Shown here: piece by piece, positions 14,286 to 20,679 of the stretch | Layout of the letters: each line of letters begins with the position of its first letter | Position numbering within the stretch: the first letter of the stretch is position 1 | Source: a virus | Direction: 5' to 3' (one strand) | Length of the DNA: 29,593 nt | IMG/VR virus record: IMGVR_UViG_3300021373_001372 | Span: 1-29,593 of that record | Notes under the pieces: generated by a model | The model's database searches: none | What the model saw: only the letters and a program-made list of their open reading frames with translations | Told to the model about the DNA's origin: nothing | Made by a program: the position numbers and the translations under genes

Positions 14286-16003
14286 TCTTGTTCACTTTCC
14301 TTTTGGTTTCTTTCTCTAAATTGTCTTTGCAATATTTCTTCAATATTTAACATAGACTGTCTTATTTTTTGCGCTTCTTTTTTGCCTAGAAGTATAATTT
14401 CACCTTGGACTTTAACATCTCTAAGAATAATGTCTAAGAGTTTTACTTTTTCTTCATTAACAGGATTATCTGTAAGTGAATCATGTGCCGTCTCAATTTC
14501 TTCGGATATTTCCCCAGTATGTTCAGTAATAACTTTACCATACATTATTGTTTTCTCTTCATCATAGAACCAACCTTCCAGTTCTGTTTGTAGAATATTT
14601 TGAATGTCTTCACCTAAATCTATAAGTTTATCATAGTTGTTGAATAACGGAGTGTATGTTTTTTGTTCACTATCATCGAGTAGTTTTTTTTTAGTTCTAG
14701 ATTGAAAATTAATTAAACCGTCTTTTGGTGAATAATCATACGCCCCGATTTTATACGGATTATCGTGAATATATTTCAAAAAAGAAACTACTTTAAGAAC
14801 ATCTCCCTTGGTTTTAGCATTACCCGCAGTCAAAACTTTATAGATATCAGCCGGTTTGTTTGTTTCAACCTTTTTGAGATATCTGTTCAATCTAGAAAGT
14901 AAGTCTCTATGATGTTTCATAGTACTTTCTCTTATCGAGTTTTTCTTTTTGCCCGACTTAGTATTATCCATTTCATCCCTAAGAGATTTAAAGTAACTAC
15001 TAAGTTTAACCACACTATTAAAGTCCTCGTCGTAAGTTTCTTCGACTTGGTTTAGTTTATCTGCATTGTTTTTAAAGCGTTTTTTCTTATCAAAATAAGT
15101 GTCATTAACTTGTTTTTTTAGTTTATCTAGACTTGAAAGTATTGGCTCTATTACTCTTTTTCTAGTTTTAGGGTCTGTTAATATGTCGGGTTTTGCGTCG
15201 TCATCAAACGATGTTCTTGTTATCTCTAGACTTGCAGTTTTATTTAACATCAACAACAAGTTACCGTACTCTCCATAATTTTTTAATTTCTTTAGTGCTT
15301 CCATAAACTCACTATAGAAAGACTCGCTTTCATTGGGGAAAAGGATTTCAAACACTTTAGTAGTTGGTTCTAATTCTACTTCTTCTGTTTCTTTATCGGG
15401 CTTTTGTTCTAAAACCTGCAAATTTTCATCACTTATGCTTTCTTCTAAAAGTGCTATAGTTTCTTTTTTAATATTATCAAAATGGTTTTTTAAGAACTTA
15501 TTATACAACGCATTAACTCTCTTAAGTTCTTTCACATTTTCGGAAATTAAAGCCTTCAATTCTTTTTTAGGGGTAAGAGTTTTTTTATCATCGGCCGACT
15601 CTACAATTTCAATTTGGCCCGAATAATATTCTATGTCTTTTTTATACTCGTAATAGGTATCTCCTATTGACTGCCCGCCTAGTTTGCTTTTTTCATAATC
15701 AAGTATAGGTTCATACGGAAAGACCTCTTCTTCAAAATATTCAAGGTCTTCCTCGTTAGGGCTTTTCAGTTTGTTGTCCTTAGTCACTTGGTATTTTATT
15801 TTAGATACAGTAAATGCCTTTATTTTTTTAATTGCTTCTTCTGTTTCGGTTTTATAGGCTTCGTATTCACTAGGTTCAGTTATTTCACGAAATTCGACTG
15901 CCCACCTTTCCTCTCCGTCATCATCCAATCCAAGACTTACTGTTGTAGGAACTCTACGAACTCTAGGAGTATCGGGGAGTTTAGTAGCCTTTTCGATTGT
16001 CAT
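14282..16003 (-). CDS. Large unrecognised helical protein downstream of portal
   Basis: This 573-aa protein begins MTIEKATKLPDTPRVRRVPT, with a strong GGTGATTGT ribosome site. After about 60 residues that may form a small beta domain (ERWAVEFREITEP), the rest is Lys/Glu/Asp-rich and mainly helical with several coiled-coil-like segments (around 120-215 and 290-400). No catalytic motif, signal peptide or membrane segment is visible. Located between the portal and the protease, it may be a minor capsid or internal head protein; a lone cytoplasmic role cannot be excluded. The call is hypothetical. Confidence 0.6.
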   Translation of the reverse strand: MTIEKATKLPDTPRVRRVPTTVSLGLDDDGEERWAVEFREITEPSEYEAYKTETEEAIKKIKAFTVSKIKYQVTKDNKLKSPNEEDLEYFEEEVFPYEPILDYEKSKLGGQSIGDTYYEYKKDIEYYSGQIEIVESADDKKTLTPKKELKALISENVKELKRVNALYNKFLKNHFDNIKKETIALLEESISDENLQVLEQKPDKETEEVELEPTTKVFEILFPNESESFYSEFMEALKKLKNYGEYGNLLLMLNKTASLEITRTSFDDDAKPDILTDPKTRKRVIEPILSSLDKLKKQVNDTYFDKKKRFKNNADKLNQVEETYDEDFNSVVKLSSYFKSLRDEMDNTKSGKKKNSIRESTMKHHRDLLSRLNRYLKKVETNKPADIYKVLTAGNAKTKGDVLKVVSFLKYIHDNPYKIGAYDYSPKDGLINFQSRTKKKLLDDSEQKTYTPLFNNYDKLIDLGEDIQNILQTELEGWFYDEEKTIMYGKVITEHTGEISEEIETAHDSLTDNPVNEEKVKLLDIILRDVKVQGEIILLGKKEAQKIRQSMLNIEEILQRQFRERNQKESEQE

Positions 16004-16007
16004 ACAA

Positions 16008-16232
16008 TCACCACTTGTTTTCGGTTTTTCTTCTCTTCTTAACAGGTAGTTGTACTACATCGGGTGTATCTGCTGAACCTCTAGATGGCTTATGGCTTGT
16101 ATCGGGAGGCAAACCACCAACTGAATAGTCTCTACTAATTTTAACTGTTCTATCTTCGGCGGCTCTTTGAGAGCGAACATTTGCCAATTCCTTTGCTAGT
16201 CTTCTTTCTTTCTGTGCTATGTCTTCTGTCAT
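16008..16232 (-). CDS. Small basic protein after the portal
   Basis: This 74-aa protein begins MTEDIAQKERRLAKELANVR, a helical, charged N-terminus, followed by a disordered Ser/Pro/Asp-rich centre and a basic C-terminus (VKKRRKTENKW). A clear AGGAGAATACCATA site precedes the ATG, which overlaps the portal stop region. No family is recognised. A small head accessory protein is plausible from position only. Confidence 0.5.
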   Translation of the reverse strand: MTEDIAQKERRLAKELANVRSQRAAEDRTVKISRDYSVGGLPPDTSHKPSRGSADTPDVVQLPVKKRRKTENKW

Positions 16233-17869
16233 TATGGTATTCTCCTTTCACTTCTTCTATCCACATTTTGATTACCTGCATCCGCCGGTAGTCCTGTCAT
16301 TCGCTTATCCGGCCCTACGCTCATTGACGGTTTATTTCTTGTGGTTGCCGGATTTTCTTGAGGTTTAGAACCTCCTTCCATCATATTCCTCATATTCTCA
16401 TCTAAATCTCTTTGGTCTAAATTAGAACCTGCTAGTGGGTCTATGCCACTTTCGGACTTATTTTCTTCTTGAGGTTTTTCTTCTACAGGTTCGGGTTTCT
16501 TAAAAGTAAAGTTACCGTCTTCATCCATATCCACTTCAAATCCTAGATTCTTAACAGAAGCCGCAATATTAACTTCTATTTCTCTCTTACGAAGAACGGC
16601 TATTTCATCCTCTTCTTCCGAAGGAGGTAGTTTCAAGACCCAATCCGTTACTCCGAATTGTTTAACTAAGAACGGGAATACATAATTATTATACACATTT
16701 TGAGCCATTTGAACTGCTCGATTAGTTACAAGGATTTGCATACCTTCATTATTTAATCCCCCACTAGTGGTATTGTCAGCCATGAAAACTTTACTCACTC
16801 CATAGAATGCTGATATTCTATCTCTTAAGTCATCCTTAACAGCCGTATATTCCATCTCTTTTAGACTATCCATAAACTTAATCCATTCAACAGAACCCTT
16901 TCCATTCTCGGCTTCTATACCCATTACAGGAATGTAATGAGGGTCTTGTTCCATTCTTTCTTTTACACTTCTCCAAAAACTAGACATTGATTCCATGTTT
17001 CTAGTTTGAACTGCTAGCAATCCTCTAGGCATTCTACTCTTTGTATATGATGAATTAATATAATTCTCCATAGCAATTAGCGTCATAATGTGATTGAATA
17101 GTGTCATAACCGGAGAATGCCCGTATAATCTACTAGGACTATACTTACTAAAGTGTAGAACTTCTCCCTCAATGTAGTGTTGTTCTTCACCATTGGCCCT
17201 ATTTACATAATGAATAGGGAACAGTGGACTGCCACAATCATTACAATTTTCATGGGCTTCTTGAGAGATGTACCCTCTATGATTAATACAAGTAAATCCC
17301 TTAGTGCCTCTAATACCTAATTCATCGGCGTAGATACTCATAGTAACAGGGTCGCCTCTAAACAATTCCTTTATTCTGTGCATTCGGATTTTACCATTAC
17401 CGTCTAGGTAGTATTCCTTAACAAGAACAATATACGCATCATCCATAATGTTTAGGTCGTCTTCTAATTCTTTGAATACATCAATGAATAGTTGTTCGGA
17501 CTTATTGACATATCCTTCAATAAACTTTTCAGCATACTCCAATTGTTTTGGGTCGGGTTTCTTTAGATTGGTTGAACCACACCTAGCACATTCTGTAACG
17601 GGTCTTTTATGTGTCTTTTGACACTCATTGCATCGGGCTTCGTATGCTTTTTCCCAAACATAACCCCTTCTAAATATCTCCTGCTTTAGTTGAGTAATGC
17701 AAGTTCGGACAATAACAGACTGTTGAGTAATGTTATAGACCATTGGCCCAGTCATCATGTAAGAGTTTTCACGCTCTTGTATTCCGATATTGTAGACCTT
17801 TCTATCAGCCGGTTTAGGGGTAGACCGTCGAAACAAATTGCTTATTTTGAATTGTCTCTTTTCCGCCAT
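16232..17869 (-). CDS. Portal protein with two zinc-ribbon-like inserts
   Basis: From ATG 17869 (GGGGATGA upstream, as at the connector gene; another ATG at 17878 overlaps that site) this is 545 aa. Portal features include the central stretch VLHFSKYSPSRLYGHSPV, the following helices (MTLIAMENYIN), DLRDRISAFYGVSKVFM with a Gly/Asn-rich loop, and a Pro/Glu-rich disordered tail. Two Cys/His clusters interrupt the N-terminal half: C80, C83, C94, C97 and C194, H197, C209, C212, each shaped like a zinc ribbon. The portal forms the ring at one head vertex through which terminase packs DNA. The call is supported by sequence pattern and by position after terminase. Confidence 0.8.
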   Translation of the reverse strand: MAEKRQFKISNLFRRSTPKPADRKVYNIGIQERENSYMMTGPMVYNITQQSVIVRTCITQLKQEIFRRGYVWEKAYEARCNECQKTHKRPVTECARCGSTNLKKPDPKQLEYAEKFIEGYVNKSEQLFIDVFKELEDDLNIMDDAYIVLVKEYYLDGNGKIRMHRIKELFRGDPVTMSIYADELGIRGTKGFTCINHRGYISQEAHENCNDCGSPLFPIHYVNRANGEEQHYIEGEVLHFSKYSPSRLYGHSPVMTLFNHIMTLIAMENYINSSYTKSRMPRGLLAVQTRNMESMSSFWRSVKERMEQDPHYIPVMGIEAENGKGSVEWIKFMDSLKEMEYTAVKDDLRDRISAFYGVSKVFMADNTTSGGLNNEGMQILVTNRAVQMAQNVYNNYVFPFLVKQFGVTDWVLKLPPSEEEDEIAVLRKREIEVNIAASVKNLGFEVDMDEDGNFTFKKPEPVEEKPQEENKSESGIDPLAGSNLDQRDLDENMRNMMEGGSKPQENPATTRNKPSMSVGPDKRMTGLPADAGNQNVDRRSERRIP

Positions 17870-17903
17870 AGCACTCATCCCCGTCTATGTTGTAATATCA
17901 AGA

Positions 17904-17913
17904 CTTTTTAATA
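17904..17913 (-). promoter_or_regulatory. Weak TATA-like element before the portal gene
   Basis: TATTAAAAAG on the minus strand lies in one of the few real gaps (17870-17920), about 39 bases before the portal start. A start of transcription 25 bases downstream would fall just before the GGGGATGA ribosome site. AT-rich sequence is common here, so this is only a candidate. Confidence 0.2.
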
Positions 17914-17920
17914 CTACCCT

Positions 17921-18208
17921 TCACCAAAGTTTCTTACAGGCTAAACATTTAGGAGTTGTAATTCTACCTTTACATTGATGGCACTTATGCCTAGCCTTGA
18001 ATGACTTTCTTCTTTTTGGATTTTTATGTGTTCCACCACCACGATTTTTTCCTTTCTTTTTGTAGTTGCCATATCCTTTAGCACCTGCATGTATTTTCTT
18101 ACCTTCATGTGTAAGCATCATAATTTTTTTTCCGCTTCTATCACTTGGATATACTGTACCGACTCTCATATCCTTTTTGTCCTTCTTAAGAATCTCTTGC
18201 CAACTCAT
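17921..18208 (-). CDS. MSW-tagged basic zinc-ribbon protein
   Basis: This 95-aa protein starts MSWQEILKKDKKDMRVGT, carrying the shared tag. The middle is very basic and Gly-rich (YGNYKKKGKNRGGG and following), and the C-terminus has C76-x2-C79 and C88-x2-C91, a zinc-ribbon pattern. The high Lys/Arg content and zinc site suggest nucleic-acid binding. It is the last of a run of seven tagged genes and precedes the portal. I infer a DNA-binding protein carried into the capsid; no family name is recognised. Confidence 0.65.
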   Translation of the reverse strand: MSWQEILKKDKKDMRVGTVYPSDRSGKKIMMLTHEGKKIHAGAKGYGNYKKKGKNRGGGTHKNPKRRKSFKARHKCHQCKGRITTPKCLACKKLW

Positions 18209-18211
18209 TCT

Positions 18212-18523
18212 TCATCTCTCCAAGAGTTTCTCTTCTCTTTCCTTTAGAACGCTTTCTATTTGTCTAATGTGCCAAAAGTATTCTTCGGGGTCTTTGCTTC
18301 TCTCTTCAATTAGGGCTTTAGTAGCCATGAACATATCATCTTTTAGTTCGGGAATATCCATCTCCATTTCTAATTTATTTGCTAATTTTTGAATACCCGA
18401 TAAAGCCCCTTCATATGTAGAAACTGCTTCTATTAGTTCCTCTTCTAAATTTTTAAATTGCTCGGATAATTTATCGTAAGGCTGTTCGTCATATTCTTTT
18501 TTTATTATCCTTTCCCAACTCAT
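18212..18523 (-). CDS. MSW-tagged coiled-coil protein
   Basis: This 103-aa protein begins MSWERIIKKEYDEQPYDKLS. Nearly all of it is predicted helix by eye, with heptad-like Leu/Ile spacing (LEEELIEAVSTYEGALSGI) and a Glu/Lys-rich end (VLKEREEKLLER). There is no Cys cluster, unlike its neighbours. Its start is preceded by GGGGAGAAGA and overlaps the stop of the 133-aa gene. The tag with a purely helical body argues that the tag is not tied to DNA binding. Its function is unknown. Confidence 0.65.
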   Translation of the reverse strand: MSWERIIKKEYDEQPYDKLSEQFKNLEEELIEAVSTYEGALSGIQKLANKLEMEMDIPELKDDMFMATKALIEERSKDPEEYFWHIRQIESVLKEREEKLLER

Positions 18524-18921
18524 TCTTCTCCCCTCACTTGGTTTTCTTTAGAAGTCTTATCATCATCAATTGGGCCTCCTTTAGCCCAAGTGTAGCAGGT
18601 TCTAGCCGAATGGCATTTGAAATCGTGCATCCAACAGTAGCCTAAGCGACCGTCTTTATCTGTAGAAAGAGGCATACATTCATCCATTCTAGGTGAAATA
18701 TCAAAGGCAATACAATTACTACAGTTTGATTCTTTAGCAACATCAGCAGTAGTATTCCATTTTTTAGCATATCGTTCCCAATAATCCTTATCGTCTAAAT
18801 TAAGAGGGCCGTATTGAATATGTTTTTCTTTAACAGCCCTATCTCTATTTTTAGTATTGAGTTTCAAGTCTTGAGTCGCTCTAGGACAAGCGAGTTCTTT
18901 TAGGATGATATGCCAAGACAT
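18520..18921 (-). CDS. MSW-tagged cysteine-rich protein (possible metal or Fe-S binding)
   Basis: This 133-aa protein begins MSWHIILKELACPRATQD. The C-terminal half has C67-x2-C70, C82, C96, C103 and C109 set in the aromatic context GYCWMHDFKC and ARTCYTWAKGGP. The spacing C-x2-C ... C ... GYC loosely recalls high-potential iron-sulfur proteins, but a zinc site or disulfides are equally possible. A GAGGAATAAAA ribosome site precedes the ATG. The tail is acidic. I have seen similar Cys/Trp patterns in marine virus proteins of unknown role but cannot confirm this here. Confidence 0.65.
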   Translation of the reverse strand: MSWHIILKELACPRATQDLKLNTKNRDRAVKEKHIQYGPLNLDDKDYWERYAKKWNTTADVAKESNCSNCIAFDISPRMDECMPLSTDKDGRLGYCWMHDFKCHSARTCYTWAKGGPIDDDKTSKENQVRGEE

Positions 18922-18923
18922 TT

Positions 18924-19301
18924 TTATTCCTCTTCGTCTTCGGGTAAGTCTAGACCATCTAGGAGTATGTAATCTCCTTTGTCATGTTGAACAACATTCT
19001 CCATTTGACTAAGCATCTCTTTAACTTCGTCTTTAGATAGTTTAGTTGCTTCTTCAAGAGGCTCTAGTCCCGACGCACCACCTTCTTTTTCTAAAGTGGA
19101 GACAATTGTTTCTTTTGGCCCTTCGGATTTTTTCTCTCTAAGTTGCCTAAAGTCATCAGCATCAATTTTATTATTCTTGTTTCTATCTAGTTTTCTTTGC
19201 TTAGGGCTTAGTGCTTTACTTGTTTTTTCACTACAAGTAGGACAATCGCAACCCATTTTTTCTGTTCCGCAGTGTGCTTTTAATATTGTTTTCCATTTCA
19301 T
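18924..19301 (-). CDS. MSW-tagged protein with EF-hand-like loop and Cys cluster
   Basis: This 125-aa protein begins MKWKTILKAHCGTEKMGCDC. Cys residues at 11, 18, 20 and 23 may bind a metal. Residues 39-50 (DRNKNNKIDADD) fit an EF-hand calcium loop: D39, N41, N43, I46, D47 and D50, with a helix on each side. The remainder is acidic and helical and ends DLPEDEEE. Only one loop is present, so calcium binding might need dimerisation. It overlaps the previous gene end by four bases. Its role is unknown; the tag places it with the presumed cargo set. Confidence 0.65.
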   Translation of the reverse strand: MKWKTILKAHCGTEKMGCDCPTCSEKTSKALSPKQRKLDRNKNNKIDADDFRQLREKKSEGPKETIVSTLEKEGGASGLEPLEEATKLSKDEVKEMLSQMENVVQHDKGDYILLDGLDLPEDEEE

Positions 19302-19654
19302 CGTGTAAATCCTCTCCCTTTACTTCTTTGTGTTTTTCTTTTGCTAGATTCTTTCCTATCTAATGCTACTTTATGTGCCGCATTTAATCTCTTTTTTGTT
19401 TCGGGGTCTTTTGCTCTTTTAGCCGCCACTCTTGCTCTTTGTTCAACTAAATTAATTATTTGTGATTGCCTTTTATGTGATTTTGATTTGAAAGCCGAAC
19501 TTGCGAATGTTTCTCTCACATCATTTGCTGTTTTAAACTTAACCGGAACTGTGTCTTTTGGGTTTTCATCTGTATATAACCGCCTTGAAGAACCTTTAGG
19601 TTTTTTACCCGTTCCTTTTTTGGGTTCTGTTTTTAGAACATTTCTCCAACTCAT
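19298..19654 (-). CDS. MSW-tagged highly basic protein
   Basis: This 118-aa protein begins MSWRNVLKTEPKKGTGKKPK. It is rich in Lys, Arg and Ser with a helical centre (IINLVEQRARVAAKRAKDPE) and a disordered basic end (RKTQRSKGRGFTR). Such composition is usual for nucleic-acid-binding virion proteins. A GGAGGAAAGGAGC site precedes the ATG, which overlaps the previous stop. No family name is certain. Together with its neighbours it forms a run of small basic proteins sharing only the first eight residues. Confidence 0.65.
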   Translation of the reverse strand: MSWRNVLKTEPKKGTGKKPKGSSRRLYTDENPKDTVPVKFKTANDVRETFASSAFKSKSHKRQSQIINLVEQRARVAAKRAKDPETKKRLNAAHKVALDRKESSKRKTQRSKGRGFTR

Positions 19655-20088
19655 GCTCCTTTCCTCCTTTTGTAAGTTTTACAAGCGGCACAAGTTGGGC
19701 GACATCTTCTCTTTCTGCCCTTTGAAGCATCTTTTCTACCACAAGGTTTAGGGCCGTCTTTTTTTCCACATGAAGAACAGTCAATCCATCCTCCCTGTGT
19801 TTTCTTTCCTTTGCCTTCTTTTCCACCTCTTCGTGAAAACCAACCGTGAAGTCCTTCTTTTTTTTCTCTAGAGAAATTATCTCCGCCTTTCAAAAGACTA
19901 TCCTTCGATACGGTTTTTAACATAGCCCCTCTTTGCTTTCCTCCTGTTTTATCTCCTAAAATTGGATGATTAGGTATGTATGGATATGCTCTTTCGGGCG
20001 AAATAAAAAGGTATTTTTTTCCATCCCTTGAAGTAATTACTCTTGGTTTGTAACCATCTCCGCCCTTTAAAACTTCTTTCCAAGACAT
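19651..20088 (-). CDS. MSW-tagged basic protein with C-terminal Cys motif
   Basis: The start is placed at ATG 20088, giving 145 aa with MSWKEVLKGG at the N-terminus. An in-frame GTG at 20097 lies inside the ribosome site GGTGAT and would hide the tag. Residues 78-120 (LHGWFSRRGGK, QGGWIDCSSCGKK, PCGRKDASKGRKR) resemble a short module common in marine virus proteins, where a Gly-Trp-Val/Ile-Asp-Cys strand precedes PCGR. I recall it as a domain of unknown function. Cys at 104, 107, 116, 129, 133 and 136 could bind zinc. Nucleic-acid binding is likely from charge, not proven. Confidence 0.65.
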   Translation of the reverse strand: MSWKEVLKGGDGYKPRVITSRDGKKYLFISPERAYPYIPNHPILGDKTGGKQRGAMLKTVSKDSLLKGGDNFSREKKEGLHGWFSRRGGKEGKGKKTQGGWIDCSSCGKKDGPKPCGRKDASKGRKRRCRPTCAACKTYKRRKGA

Positions 20089-20093
20089 AGTAA

Positions 20094-20327
20094 TCACCTT
20101 TTCTTAGATTTATTGCCCCAATTTTTAGCACCAACTTTACGGCATCTAACTAAAGCACCACTAGCGTAAGCGGAAGGCCACTTATCATATCTGCTACGAA
20201 CTTTGTAATAACAAGCATCTTGTTTTTTATCGGACTTACTATTCCTACGACCTTTTTTCTTAGCCCTCTTAGAACCTCTCTTTCTTCGAGACTTGCTCTT
20301 TTTTCTAAGAATATCTTGCCAACTCAT
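20094..20327 (-). CDS. MSW-tagged very basic small protein with PSAYASG motif
   Basis: This 77-aa protein begins MSWQDILRKKSKSRRKRG. Residues 10-36 are almost all Lys, Arg and Ser. Residues 39-70 hold CYYKVRSRYDKWPSAYASGA followed by LVRCRKVGAKNW, a compact two-Cys module I recall from several marine virus proteins of unknown function. A GAGGGATAAAA site precedes the ATG, and the TGA is fused to the ribosome site of the next tagged gene. It probably binds DNA or RNA through its basic region. It is the first of seven consecutive tagged genes. Confidence 0.65.
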   Translation of the reverse strand: MSWQDILRKKSKSRRKRGSKRAKKKGRRNSKSDKKQDACYYKVRSRYDKWPSAYASGALVRCRKVGAKNWGNKSKKR

Positions 20328-20337
20328 TTTTATCCCT

Positions 20338-20532
20338 CTAAGATTTTGTCACCGCTACAATAACAATACTACCCATAACAACTTCCATATCTAAATGGAC
20401 TATTTTAGTAGTATCTCCACTCCCTCCGCCTGTTGCCGTTCTAAGTAATGCTTGTAAATCGCTAGCCATATCTTCGCTTTCAAAAATTCTTTTTGGGTGG
20501 TAAGTATATACATTTACATTCAATGTTCCCAT
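20338..20532 (-). CDS. Small unknown protein
   Basis: This 64-aa protein begins MGTLNVNVYTYHPKRIFESE. It shows two beta-like ends (TLNVNVYTYHP and EVVMGSIVIVAVTKS) around a helix and a Gly/Ser linker. It starts five bases after the mini zinc-ribbon gene, whose end GGCGTGATATT may serve as the ribosome site. It has no tag and no recognisable family. The gene is supported mainly by its fit in the tight tandem arrangement. Confidence 0.5.
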   Translation of the reverse strand: MGTLNVNVYTYHPKRIFESEDMASDLQALLRTATGGGSGDTTKIVHLDMEVVMGSIVIVAVTKS

Positions 20533-20536
20533 AATA

Positions 20537-20647
20537 TCACGCCTTTACTATTTGTGGTTTTCCTGCCTTCTCCCAACACTTTTGACAAAAGCCAAACGGG
20601 TGAACATCTCTTGAAGTATAACATCTAGTACAATAAGTATTTTTCAT
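20537..20647 (-). CDS. Mini zinc-ribbon protein (36 aa)
   Basis: A 36-aa frame from ATG 20647 to TGA 20537 reads MKNTYCTRCYTSRDVHPFGF followed by CQKCWEK and a short basic end. C6-x2-C9 and C21-x2-C24 make a classical compact zinc ribbon. A GGGGG run sits upstream of the ATG. It fills the gap between the LAGLIDADG gene and the 64-aa gene. Very small Cys-ribbon proteins are frequent in archaeal and viral genomes and often bind nucleic acid or proteins; its own role is unknown. Confidence 0.6.
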   Translation of the reverse strand: MKNTYCTRCYTSRDVHPFGFCQKCWEKAGKPQIVKA

Positions 20648-20679
20648 CTAAAACCCCCAACTATCAAACGGATAACTAA

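Noticed and set aside
14282-16003. Small terminase subunit or replication protein
   Set aside because: Charged helical composition only; no helix-turn-helix, ATPase or polymerase motif could be found.
20089-20097. GTG start giving MITMSWKEVLK for the 145-aa protein
   Set aside because: The GTG is part of the GGTGAT ribosome site, and the next ATG yields the shared MSW tag at the exact N-terminus.
17921-20327. Tag repeats as DNA direct repeats or recombination sites
   Set aside because: The DNA varies at synonymous positions between copies, so the conservation is at protein level.
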